Positions 1 to 7,812 of a stretch of 10,665 nucleotides of DNA are shown here, piece after piece. Where the stretch lies: NCBI GenBank assembly GCA_900751815.1, contig CAADST010000117.1, positions 1-10,665 of the forward strand. Direction: 5' to 3'. The notes under the pieces were generated by a model. The model did not search any database, had not been told where the DNA came from, and worked only from the letters and a program-made list of their open reading frames with translations. Within the stretch, counting starts at the first letter, position 1; each line of letters begins with the position of its first letter. A program made the position numbers and the translations under genes. The DNA comes from Bacilli bacterium (GTDB lineage: Bacteria > Bacillota_I > Bacilli_A > RF39 > UBA660).

Positions 1-1459
<1,459 letters not shown>

Positions 1460-1469
1460 AGAAACCTCC

Positions 1470-1670
1470 AAAATAAAAAATCATAAATTAAAGGACGAGT
1501 TAAACCCGCGGTACCACCTTAATTCATGATTTATCATGCACTTTAATTGATAACGGAATAATCCGAGTTTTTTCTCCAGAGCCATGTTCGATATGTTCAT
1601 TTATTCTTTTCCACCATCCAAGAACTCTCTAAAAAAATCCCATATCTACTCTTTCCTTCACAGTTAAACT
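1470..1670 (-). promoter_or_regulatory. T-box riboswitch leader, methionine specific
   Basis: This is a complete T-box leader read on the minus strand. Stem I shows the usual AGAGTAGA and AGAGAG segments and the apical GGATGGTGG motif. On its 3' side the specifier region reads GAACATGGCTC, with the Met codon ATG at 1585-1583. A stem III hairpin (CGGA/TCCG) follows. The T-box core AAGGTGGTACCGCGGG is at about 1520-1505. The bulge begins UGGU (1516-1513), which would pair with an ACCA tRNA end, as tRNA-Met has discriminator A. The antiterminator (TTAAGG with CCTTTAA, GCG with CGT) competes with the terminator at 1531-1471. Uncharged tRNA-Met should favour read-through into dut and metG. The 5' boundary is estimated from the promoter. 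Confidence 0.93.
1471..1531 (-). terminator. T-box intrinsic terminator before dut
   Basis: The arm AATCATGAATTAAGG (1531-1517) pairs with CCTTTAATTTATGATT (1494-1479) with one wobble and one bulged base. A T-rich tract TTTTTTATTTT follows (1480-1470). The 5' arm shares bases with the T-box antiterminator, so the two folds exclude each other. The T-tract runs directly into the dut Shine-Dalgarno sequence. Confidence 0.88.
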
Positions 1671-1684
1671 AAACATAGTTTAAC
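1663..1684. repeat. Perfect 9-bp inverted repeat over the T-box promoter -10 and start
   Basis: GTTAAACTA (1663-1671) and TAGTTTAAC (1676-1684) are exact reverse complements separated by four bases. The repeat covers the predicted -10 and initiation region of the T-box transcript. It could be an operator for a dimeric repressor, or a small hairpin at the very 5' end of the RNA if initiation is further upstream. No regulator can be named. Confidence 0.6.
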
Positions 1685-1705
1685 ACATATTTTTTTATCT
1701 AGCAA
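1677..1705 (-). promoter_or_regulatory. Housekeeping-type promoter of the T-box/dut/metG unit
   Basis: TTGCTA at 1705-1700 (4-5 matches to TTGACA), a 17-nt spacer, then TAAACT at 1682-1677 (4 of 6 to TATAAT). Initiation near 1670 would give a leader of about 200 nt, the normal size for a T-box. The -10 lies inside a perfect inverted repeat (1663-1684). Confidence 0.55.
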
Positions 1706-1803
1706 CATTTTTTTCAAAAAATTACCAAATACTATTTACCTAAATTACATGAATTTTTAAACAAATAACCCGATTTATGTCGTTTTTTGTCGAACGATTT
1801 TTC

Positions 1804-1832
1804 TTGCCATTTTTAAAAATATAATATAGAAT
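1804..1832 (+). promoter_or_regulatory. Promoter of the small hydrophobic peptide mRNA
   Basis: TTGCCA at 1804-1809, 17-nt spacer, TAGAAT at 1827-1832. This is a good housekeeping-type match placed about 100 nt before the peptide ORF. Initiation is expected near 1838. It points away from the T-box promoter at 1705-1677, with about 100 nt of AT-rich spacer between them in which I see nothing else. Confidence 0.55.
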
Positions 1833-1837
1833 AAAAA

Positions 1838-1932
1838 CCGTTACTCATTTTGGTGAGGCATCGTGTTGTCCGACTTTCCTCCTTCTTCGGGGGGTATAGG
1901 AAGGTTATCCTGTAAAGGAGCGTGATAATGCA
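1838..1932 (+). promoter_or_regulatory. Structured 5' leader of the peptide mRNA with cUUCGg hairpin
   Basis: The leader is clearly richer in G+C than its surroundings. A small hairpin (CTCA 1844-1847 with TGAG 1854-1857) is followed by a strong one. ACTTTCCT (1873-1880) pairs with AGGAAGGT (1898-1905), and CCTTC (1881-1885) pairs with GGGGG (1890-1894), closed by the tetraloop TTCG (1886-1889), with TAT bulged. Its 5' arm contains CCTCCTT (1878-1884), matching the anti-Shine-Dalgarno end of 16S rRNA. That segment can instead pair with the peptide's own Shine-Dalgarno AAAGGAG (1914-1920). Two exclusive folds, with the SD free or blocked, are therefore possible, as in type I toxin mRNAs. Pairings are seen; function is inferred. 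Confidence 0.55.
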
Positions 1933-2016
1933 ATGAAAGAAGACATTTTTCTTCAAGTAGTTATAATTCTTGTTCTAGCAATCATTGCTGACAAGAAAAA
2001 AGACGCCAACAAGTAA
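1933..2016 (+). CDS. Small hydrophobic peptide, probable type I toxin (27 aa)
   Basis: Begins MKEDIFLQVVIILVLAIIAD and ends in a lysine-rich tail with three consecutive Lys. This gives a short acidic/polar head, one hydrophobic stretch of about 14 residues (F6-A19) able to enter a membrane, and a basic C-terminus. This is the plan of small membrane-active toxins of Gram-positive type I systems (Fst, TxpA/BsrG, holin-like toxins), but I cannot assign it to a named family. A strong AAAGGAG lies at 1914-1920. Its spacing is better for the in-frame codons of a tiny upstream ORF (ATG 1928, then CAA, TGA) whose stop overlaps this start as ATGA, suggesting coupled translation. A plus-strand promoter, a structured leader and a convergent antisense RNA over the 3' end support a real gene. 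Toxicity is inferred, not shown. Confidence 0.62.
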   Translation: MKEDIFLQVVIILVLAIIADKKKDANK

Positions 2017-2027
2017 AATGTAGCGTC
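1996..2027 (-). terminator. Terminator of the antisense RNA
   Basis: GACGCTA (2027-2021) pairs with the TTGGCGTC segment ending at 2002 (about 7 bp with one wobble). Six T residues follow at 2001-1996. It lies inside the complement of the peptide ORF, so the antisense RNA ends within the coding region. It would also stop read-through coming from spoVT. Confidence 0.5.
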
Positions 2028-2057
2028 AAACCCTTTCGATGCTACCCAGAACGGGTA
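2020..2057 (+). other. Tandem hairpins in the 3' UTR of the peptide mRNA
   Basis: GTAGCGTC (2020-2027) pairs with GATGCTAC (2038-2045), 8 bp with one G-T wobble, loop AAACCCTTTC. An alternative hairpin TACCC (2043-2047) with GGGTA (2053-2057) shares three bases with it. The following tract is only moderately T-rich (TTCATTTATAAT), so terminator activity on the plus strand is uncertain. The pair could instead serve in pairing with the antisense RNA. Confidence 0.4.
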
Positions 2058-2068
2058 ACTTCATTTAT

Positions 2069-2097
2069 AATATAGCATAAGTTTACTTAAATTGCAA
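2069..2097 (-). promoter_or_regulatory. Promoter of the antisense RNA
   Basis: TTGCAA at 2097-2092, exactly 17 nt, then TATATT at 2074-2069. This is one of the best housekeeping promoter matches in the window. It lies just downstream of the spoVT stop codon and fires into the 3' end of the peptide gene. Confidence 0.6.
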
Positions 2098-2102
2098 GAT
2101 AT

Positions 2103-2597
2103 TTAAATATTTAATTTTTCTGATAAAATTTTAGCCATAAATCTAGCAATATTTTTTAAATCTAAATCATCATTACTAATTAAAATAATTAAACCTAAAG
2201 AATCAATCGATGCAATAATTGGCACAATCGTAACATTACCTAAATTACCTAAAATATCTTTTCTTCCCACAAATTCTTCTCTATTATCAATTAAATAAAT
2301 TAATTCTTCATCAAGTAACTTATTAATTAATTCATCACCTTTTGTTGATACAATAACCTTTTCTCTATCAGTAATTATTACATCAACTTTAAAAATATTC
2401 TCAATTAAATCGGATAATTTTTTACCTAAATCTTCAAACTTCTCTATTTCTGAATGCTTCTTTAATATAATACTATCTTCTTCTGTAAATATTTCTAGAC
2501 TTTCACCATCTCTAATACCTAAATTTTTTCTAATTTCTTTAGGAATTACAATTCTTCCTAAATCATCTATTTTTCTAGTAACACCAGTTGATTTCAA
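2103..2597 (-). CDS. spoVT: SpoVT/AbrB-family transcriptional regulator
   Basis: DNA-binding regulator; in B. subtilis SpoVT tunes the sigma-G regulon in the forespore and spore germination. From the TTG at 2597 the protein reads MKSTGVTRKIDDLGRIVIPK, nearly identical to the start of B. subtilis SpoVT. An N-terminal AbrB-type swapped-hairpin domain occupies roughly residues 3-50, and a GAF-like C-terminal half roughly 55-164 (164 aa against 178 in B. subtilis). GGAG at 2609-2606 is 8 nt before this TTG. The in-frame GTG at 2606 overlaps that SD, so I reject it. It follows mfd as in B. subtilis, but a hairpin/T-run separates them and holds this gene's RBS. No clear terminator of its own is seen; read-through would enter the antisense RNA at 2062-1996. 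Confidence 0.92.
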   Translation of the reverse strand: MKSTGVTRKIDDLGRIVIPKEIRKNLGIRDGESLEIFTEEDSIILKKHSEIEKFEDLGKKLSDLIENIFKVDVIITDREKVIVSTKGDELINKLLDEELIYLIDNREEFVGRKDILGNLGNVTIVPIIASIDSLGLIILISNDDLDLKNIARFMAKILSEKLNI

Positions 2598-2639
2598 AAA
2601 ATTCACTCCACTTCTTTTATAGTGTGGAATGAATTTTTT
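2596..2639 (-). terminator. Post-mfd hairpin/T-run that also contains the spoVT RBS
   Basis: On the minus strand AAAAAATTCATTCCAC (2639-2624) pairs with GTGGAGTGAATTTTTT (2611-2596), 16 bp with a single U-G wobble and a 12-nt loop. The 3' arm ends in T6, so it is a good intrinsic terminator starting 8 nt after the mfd stop codon. It is nearly symmetrical, so it could also stop plus-strand transcripts. The same arm carries the spoVT Shine-Dalgarno GGAG, and the T-run abuts its TTG start. mfd read-through RNA would therefore have the spoVT RBS buried. Confidence 0.75.
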
Positions 2640-2648
2640 AAATTATAC
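2620..2648 (-). promoter_or_regulatory. Possible sigma-G/F-like promoter of spoVT
   Basis: GTATA at 2648-2644, 17-nt spacer, then CACACTA at 2626-2620, one mismatch from the sigma-G -10 CATNMTA. B. subtilis spoVT is under sigma-G. Initiation would fall in or just after the hairpin loop, giving an RNA that lacks the 5' arm and leaves the RBS open. In DNA this AT-rich the match is weak evidence. Confidence 0.22.
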
Positions 2649-5600
2649 TATAAAACATGTTCTAATAATGTTACTAAATAAAATATAAAATGTTTTTCTA
2701 ACTGTTTAATATATAAAGTAATTTTTATCTTATTATTTTTATAACTAATATTAAAGTATTTTGTTAAACTCATAGCTTCCATTAATAATTTATCTCCTTT
2801 AATATTATTAGAAACTTCCTCCGGCAAAGTAACTTCCACTAATCTATCTGTTTGAACAACCTCTTTAATATTATATTTTTGAGCAATTTTTTCAAACCAT
2901 TCTTCATACATATAAACAAGCATTTCATCTGTTACTTGACCAAATCTATCTTCTAGTTCATTTTTTATTTCAAGGAGTTTATCATATGAATCGATTTCAT
3001 TAATTTTTTGATGAATTTCAATTTTAATATCTTCATCTGATACATAATTATCACTAATATGGGTTGTAACATTAAGTAGTGACTTATTAGATGTATCTTC
3101 ATCAGTTACTTCCATTCCTTGTTCGCGTTTTAATTCATCTTCAATCATTTTCATATATAAATTAATACCTACACTATCAACAAAACCCGCTTGGGAAGCA
3201 CCAAAAATGTCTCCTGCTCCTCTAATACTTAAATCCCGCATAGCAATTTTATAACCACTACCAAGTTCCGTAAATTCCTTAATTGTATTAAGTCTTTTAA
3301 TAGCTATTTCATTTAACAATTTGCTTTTTTCATACATCAAATAAGCATAGGCAATTCTATCACTTCTACCAACCCGACCTCTAATTTGATAAAGTTGGGA
3401 AAGACCAAAATTATCGGCATCATGAATAATTAAAGTATTAACATTTGGTATATCTATACCACTTTCTATAATAGTTGTACATACTAAAATATCATATTTG
3501 TTTTGAATAAAATCTTCCATTACTCTATCCATCTCATATTTATCCATTTTGCCATGAGCATAAGTAATCCTCGCATCAGGTACCAAAGTATGTATATGAT
3601 TAACATAATCAAGTATTGTTTCAACCCGGTTATATAAAATAAATGTTTGACCACCCCGAGCTAATTCTTTATAAATAGCATCTTTAATGAGTAAGTCATC
3701 TTCTGCCACCACATAAGTTTGCACTGGATATCTATTAACTGGTGGAGTATCGATAATTGATAAATTTCTTAAGCCCGATAAAGCCATTTTCAAAGTTCTA
3801 GGAATTGGAGTGGCACTTAAAGTTAAAACATTGACATCTTTTTTTAATTGTTTAATCTTTTCTTTATGAGTTACTCCAAATCTTTGTTCTTCATCTACAA
3901 CTAACAATCCTAAATCTTTAGGTTTTACATCTTCACTTAAAATGCGGTGTGTTCCAAATAAAATATCAATTTTGCCATTTTTAAAATCATCTATAATTTG
4001 ATGTGTTTCTTTTGTAGATGTATACCTATTAAGTAGCCGAATTGAGACCGGCCAATCTTTAAATCTATCTATTGCCACATTATATTGTTGTTTCGATAAA
4101 ATTGTCGTTGGACATAAATACATAACTTGATGATTATTAACAATTGTTTTAAACATAGCACGCATTGCTACTTCAGTTTTACCAAAACCTACATCACCAC
4201 ATAAAAGTCGATCCATTGGTATATCACTTTTTAAATCACTATCAATATCAATTATACTTTTTTGTTGATCTTTAGTTAAAGTATACTTAAAGCTACTTGC
4301 AAATATTTTTTCTTCTGGATAATCTTTATAAGGAATCTTTTTTAAAGCTAGTCTTTCTTTATATAATCTAATTAGTTCCTCTGAAATATCTTTTATCTTA
4401 CCTTGAACATATTTTTTAGTTTTTTCCCAAGCATTAGAACTTAAACTATTAAGTTTTGGCACTACTCCATCTTTGCCGGTATATTTATAAATTGTACTTA
4501 TTTTTTCAACAGGTACATATATTTTATCTCCCCCAAGATATTCTATTGTTAAAAAATCCTTCTCTGCACCCCTAACAGTTAAAGTAGTAATACCTTGATA
4601 TTTTCCAATACCATGGGCAATATGAACTACATAATCTCCTTTTTCTAATTGATTATAATCTTTAACTTTTTTACCAATATGAAAATTATTTTTATAATTA
4701 TTTACTTGATGATTAGTATTTTCAATATCAAATTCTGATATTACCACATATTTATCTAATATAAATCCATGATTAATCATTTGTTTTACAATACTTGCAT
4801 CAGGTATATATTCTTTAATCATTTTTATTTCATTATTATTACTTAAATAAAAATAAACTTCTTTTCCTTGCTTTTTCCAACCATAGTAATCTTCCACTAA
4901 TTTTTCAAAATTAGAATTATAGTTTATTATTGATTTAGCATGTAAATCATTTTTACCACTATTTATTAAATTAACATATATTTTATCAAAATCTCTTATA
5001 TCCTCAAGTTCATACATTAATTTATCATTAATTTCATTTTTTTCCTTATATTCTAATATATCTTCACATAATTTTTTGTATGAAGCCTTTATTTGTTCCC
5101 AATCTATATAAACCACAATAGGATTTTTAGCATAATCAAATAAACTACTTACTTCATCTGTTGCGACTTCTTCAATAGCTTTTACTTTAATATTATTTAA
5201 ATTGCCAAAAGATAATTGATTATTTTCATCAAAATATCTAATAGATTCTATAACATTTCCATCAAATTCTATTCTTATAGGATGCCGCTCTTCAATTGGA
5301 TAAATATCTACAATAAATCCCCGAACCGCCATTTCTCCACTTGCTGTAACTAAAGAATCTGTTTTATAACCAAGTTCACTAAAATGTGCTACTAAATCAT
5401 CTCTTCGAATTGTGTCTCCTACATTAATTTCTACAATATTTTGCGTACCAACCTTCGGCAAAAACTTTAAATATCCCATTAAATTAGTAACTACTATATG
5501 TTTATCATCACTTTTAAGTTTATCCAATGTTTCTAATCTTTTATATTTTAACTCTGGTGATGCTGCAATAATCATGGAAGATAAAAAATCATCAATTGGA

Positions 5601-5797
5601 AAAAAACAAGTATTATCCATTATATTACTTAAATCATTATATATTTTATTAGCTTCATACAAAGAACTAGTAAGTACTATAATATTTCTACCCTGTTTTT
5701 CTAGTAATTTTTGCAAGTAAAAAATGTTTAACTCACTCGTTAAACCAGAAACTTCACTACCAATATCATATAAAAAGTACTCATCTAAAAATTGCAT
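2648..5797 (-). CDS. mfd: Transcription-repair coupling factor Mfd
   Basis: ATP-dependent DNA translocase that pushes stalled RNA polymerase off damaged DNA and recruits UvrA for nucleotide excision repair. Domains in order: UvrB-like N-terminal module (about 1-300); CarD-like RNA polymerase interaction domain (about 385-445, with HGIG from H395); RecG-type helicase with Walker A GDVGFGKT at 534-541; DEEQ box at 635-638; SATPIPRTL motif III; GRVGR at 807-811 (motif VI); and a C-terminal TRCF domain. At 1049 aa it is shorter than the usual 1150-1180, but every helicase motif is present. The ATG is 2 nt after the pth stop, with GAGGT as SD inside the end of pth. The B. subtilis gene fin, normally between pth and mfd, is absent. 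It is followed by a terminator and spoVT. Confidence 0.97.
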   Translation of the reverse strand: MQFLDEYFLYDIGSEVSGLTSELNIFYLQKLLEKQGRNIIVLTSSLYEANKIYNDLSNIMDNTCFFPIDDFLSSMIIAASPELKYKRLETLDKLKSDDKHIVVTNLMGYLKFLPKVGTQNIVEINVGDTIRRDDLVAHFSELGYKTDSLVTASGEMAVRGFIVDIYPIEERHPIRIEFDGNVIESIRYFDENNQLSFGNLNNIKVKAIEEVATDEVSSLFDYAKNPIVVYIDWEQIKASYKKLCEDILEYKEKNEINDKLMYELEDIRDFDKIYVNLINSGKNDLHAKSIINYNSNFEKLVEDYYGWKKQGKEVYFYLSNNNEIKMIKEYIPDASIVKQMINHGFILDKYVVISEFDIENTNHQVNNYKNNFHIGKKVKDYNQLEKGDYVVHIAHGIGKYQGITTLTVRGAEKDFLTIEYLGGDKIYVPVEKISTIYKYTGKDGVVPKLNSLSSNAWEKTKKYVQGKIKDISEELIRLYKERLALKKIPYKDYPEEKIFASSFKYTLTKDQQKSIIDIDSDLKSDIPMDRLLCGDVGFGKTEVAMRAMFKTIVNNHQVMYLCPTTILSKQQYNVAIDRFKDWPVSIRLLNRYTSTKETHQIIDDFKNGKIDILFGTHRILSEDVKPKDLGLLVVDEEQRFGVTHKEKIKQLKKDVNVLTLSATPIPRTLKMALSGLRNLSIIDTPPVNRYPVQTYVVAEDDLLIKDAIYKELARGGQTFILYNRVETILDYVNHIHTLVPDARITYAHGKMDKYEMDRVMEDFIQNKYDILVCTTIIESGIDIPNVNTLIIHDADNFGLSQLYQIRGRVGRSDRIAYAYLMYEKSKLLNEIAIKRLNTIKEFTELGSGYKIAMRDLSIRGAGDIFGASQAGFVDSVGINLYMKMIEDELKREQGMEVTDEDTSNKSLLNVTTHISDNYVSDEDIKIEIHQKINEIDSYDKLLEIKNELEDRFGQVTDEMLVYMYEEWFEKIAQKYNIKEVVQTDRLVEVTLPEEVSNNIKGDKLLMEAMSLTKYFNISYKNNKIKITLYIKQLEKHFIFYLVTLLEHVL

Positions 5798-5799
5798 AA

Positions 5800-6351
5800 T
5801 TACCTCGAATTGTATTTATTCATTGTTTTATCAGCTCCATTATTTATAAAAGAATTAATAATTTCTTTAAATGTTTCCATATTTTCATCCATTATATTTA
5901 ATTCTTTTTTACTAAATTTTCCTAAAACAAAATCTATTGTATCTCCCACATGTTCATTTCTAATACCTACTTTAAGTCTTAAAAAGTCTTCACTATTTAA
6001 AGCCTTAATAATTGACTTTATTCCGTTATGACCACCACTACTACTATGTTTCTTTAATTTATATTTTCCAACAGGTTCATCTAAATCATCTTGAATAACT
6101 AATAAATCATCAATATCAATATTAAAATATTTAACATATTTTCCAACCGCAATACCCGAATTATTTACATAAGTTAAAGGCTTTATAAAATACACAACTT
6201 CTCCGTTGATATCCTTTTTTTTATAAAGTGCTTCAAATTTTTCTTGATATTTTATTTTACCCAAAAAATTATCGATTATCATAAAACCGACATTATGTCT
6301 TGTAAAATCATACTCCCGACCAAAATTTCCAATACCAACAATTAACTTCAT
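5800..6351 (-). CDS. pth: Peptidyl-tRNA hydrolase
   Basis: Cleaves the ester bond of peptidyl-tRNAs released from ribosomes, recycling tRNA; normally essential. The 183-aa length is typical. Expected residues are present: N9, the catalytic H19 in TRHNVGF, N63 in YVNNSG, D88 in QDDLD and N109 in GGHNG (equivalent to E. coli N10, H20, N68, D93, N114). The usual GNPG near the N-terminus reads GNFG here (F10 for Pro), a small oddity. The start is 2 nt after the trmN6 stop, with GAGAGGTAATA providing the SD. The pth-mfd-spoVT order is conserved in Bacillus, where fin lies in between. Confidence 0.96.
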   Translation of the reverse strand: MKLIVGIGNFGREYDFTRHNVGFMIIDNFLGKIKYQEKFEALYKKKDINGEVVYFIKPLTYVNNSGIAVGKYVKYFNIDIDDLLVIQDDLDEPVGKYKLKKHSSSGGHNGIKSIIKALNSEDFLRLKVGIRNEHVGDTIDFVLGKFSKKELNIMDENMETFKEIINSFINNGADKTMNKYNSR

Positions 6352-6353
6352 TA

Positions 6354-7052
6354 TTACCTCTCAAAAATATGTTGATAAGTACTACACTTACTAACATCTA
6401 ATACTTTTATCTTTATTCCATTTTTACTATTTTTAATACATTTAACCAAAATCATTGAAATATCACTATTCTTAGTTTGAACTAATATAAGCTCTTTAAC
6501 ATTTAAATTATATTTTGTGGCTATATTAATTACTTCATCTAATCTATCAGCTCGATGCGACATATATAATATACCATTATTTTTTAAATAATCAAAACTT
6601 ATTTTAAATATTTGTTCTAAATTTATTTTTATTTCATGTCTAGCAATTGCCTTTATTTCCTCTTTATTGTGTATACTACTATTATTTTTAAAATAAGGAG
6701 GATTACACACTATTATATCAAAATATTCTTTATTAAAATAATTAGCAATGTTATTAACATCATCATTTATTACTTCTATTTGGTTTTCTAACCCATTTAA
6801 CTCTACAGATTTTTTAGCTAAAGCTGCAATTTCTTCTTGTATTTCAAATGCTACAATATTACTTTTAGTTTTTGTAGAAATTATTAAAGGAATTGCTGCA
6901 TTACCACTACACATATCAAGTATTTTTAAATTATCTTTAACATGCGCATATTCCGCTATTAATATAGAATCTAGTGAAAACTTAAAACCATCTTTATCTT
7001 GATAAATATAACGATTTTTATAATCAAATAAATCATTTTTTACTATTTTCAT
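6354..7052 (-). CDS. trmN6: tRNA1(Val) (adenine(37)-N6)-methyltransferase, YabB/TrmN6 family
   Basis: SAM-dependent methyltransferase of the family that makes m6A37 in tRNA1(Val) in E. coli (YfiC/TrmN6); the Bacillus homologue is YabB. Numbered from ATG 7052 (232 aa): FSLDSILIAEY at about 25-35 is typical of the family. The SAM-binding motif I is ILDMCSGNA at 44-52, an acidic residue closes the second strand (E70), and the catalytic motif NPPY is at 117-120. ARHEIK follows, as in YabB. The frame also opens with TTG at 7055; I prefer ATG. It overlaps the end of yaaT by 20 nt, so coupled translation is likely. In B. subtilis yabB follows yaaT after yabA and precedes yazA and rsmI; those three are missing here. 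The tRNA substrate is inferred from the family. Confidence 0.9.
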   Translation of the reverse strand: MKIVKNDLFDYKNRYIYQDKDGFKFSLDSILIAEYAHVKDNLKILDMCSGNAAIPLIISTKTKSNIVAFEIQEEIAALAKKSVELNGLENQIEVINDDVNNIANYFNKEYFDIIVCNPPYFKNNSSIHNKEEIKAIARHEIKINLEQIFKISFDYLKNNGILYMSHRADRLDEVINIATKYNLNVKELILVQTKNSDISMILVKCIKNSKNGIKIKVLDVSKCSTYQHIFER

Positions 7053-7812
7053 CAATATAATAATCCTCTAAATTATTGTCTACCATTACTTGGCACTTTC
7101 TATTTAATATATCTATACTTACTACTTCTCCTTCACCAGATTTGGTCTTTATAACATCACCAACCTGCGGTAAATCTTTTAAATTATCTAAATAATTTTG
7201 ATTTTCATAAGCAAGACAACACAATAACCTTCCACAAGCGCCATTAATTTTACTAGGATTTAAAGCTAAATTTTGATCTTTAGCCATAGATATTGATATA
7301 GTTTCCATTTGATTTAGAAATCTTCTACAACAAAGTTCCCCACCACAAATACCTATTCCGCCGATTTCACGAGCTTTATCTCGAGCACCAATTTGTCTTA
7401 GTTCAATTCTTGTATGATATACTCCCGCAAGTTTACGAGCAAGTTCTCTAAAATCCACTCTTTCATCAGCAATGAAATTAAATAACAATTGTGTTCTTTC
7501 AAAAGTAAATTGAGCATTCAAAACCTTCATATTTAAATCCAGTTCTTCGACAAACTTACGACACTTTTTTAATGCAACTTCAGCATCTTTTAAATTTTCT
7601 AAATATTGTTTCTCATCTTCTTCAGTTGCCTTTCTAATGATACTTTTTAAATTATCATTAACTTCTTTTTCAAGATATACAGCATTAATTTTAGCATATT
7701 GTAATCCCTTGTCGGTTTCTACAATTACATAATCATCTTTTTTTAAATCATCATCGCCCTTAAAATCATAAGTTTTATGGCCATCTTTAAATATTACTCC
7801 AAATACTTTCAT
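7033..7812 (-). CDS. ricT: PSP1-domain protein YaaT/RicT (RNase Y regulator)
   Basis: In B. subtilis RicT (YaaT) with RicA (YmcA) and RicF (YlbF) forms the Y-complex, which carries [4Fe-4S] clusters and directs RNase Y cleavage. Mutants are impaired in sporulation, competence and biofilm formation. This 259-aa protein has the PSP1 domain in the middle (about 60-150, with FTFERTQLLFNFIADERVDFR). It has two cysteine groups, C156/C161/C162 (ICGGELCCRRF) and C193/C198/C199 (ACGRLLCC), suited to Fe-S ligation. The start overlaps the holB stop by 4 nt (ATGA), the same order as in Bacillus. Role is inferred from the family; the partner genes are not in this window. Confidence 0.93.
   Translation of the reverse strand: MKVFGVIFKDGHKTYDFKGDDDLKKDDYVIVETDKGLQYAKINAVYLEKEVNDNLKSIIRKATEEDEKQYLENLKDAEVALKKCRKFVEELDLNMKVLNAQFTFERTQLLFNFIADERVDFRELARKLAGVYHTRIELRQIGARDKAREIGGIGICGGELCCRRFLNQMETISISMAKDQNLALNPSKINGACGRLLCCLAYENQNYLDNLKDLPQVGDVIKTKSGEGEVVSIDILNRKCQVMVDNNLEDYYIDENSKK

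Larger units (their letters stand above)
1996..2062 (-). ncRNA. Convergent antisense RNA, probable type I antitoxin
   Basis: About 66 nt, predicted from a strong promoter (2097-2069) and an intrinsic terminator (hairpin 2027-2002, T6 at 2001-1996). It is complementary to the last roughly 21 nt of the peptide ORF and its 3' untranslated region. It carries a 5' hairpin TACCC/GGGTA (2057-2053 with 2047-2043) with loop GTTCT, a candidate first-contact loop. The arrangement, a short convergent RNA over the toxin 3' end, matches known Gram-positive type I antitoxins. Ends are estimated. Confidence 0.55.

Noticed and set aside
1469..1471. TTG as start of dut, four codons upstream
   Set aside because: It overlaps the Shine-Dalgarno GGAGG, which is correctly spaced for ATG 1459.
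1791..1804. Possible SOS (LexA) box CGAACGATTTTTCT before the toxin promoter
   Set aside because: The left half matches the Gram-positive CGAAC, but the right half keeps only three of five bases of GTTCG; too degenerate to claim.
2607..2660. Housekeeping promoter with TATAAT just after mfd for spoVT
   Set aside because: A TATAAT is present near 2647-2642, but no -35 match exists at a 16-18 nt spacing, and such hexamers are frequent here by chance.
5412..6031. Plus-strand open frames at 5412-5720 and 5792-6031
   Set aside because: They lie opposite mfd and pth, have no recognisable domains or RBS, and reflect the low stop density of AT-rich antisense frames.
6215..6222. A8 run in pth as a second programmed slip site
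   Set aside because: It falls in the middle of a compact enzyme with no domain boundary, so a shifted product would lose essential residues; probably chance in AT-rich sequence.
6748..7002. Plus-strand open frame inside trmN6
   Set aside because: Antisense to a well-supported methyltransferase gene, with no independent signals.
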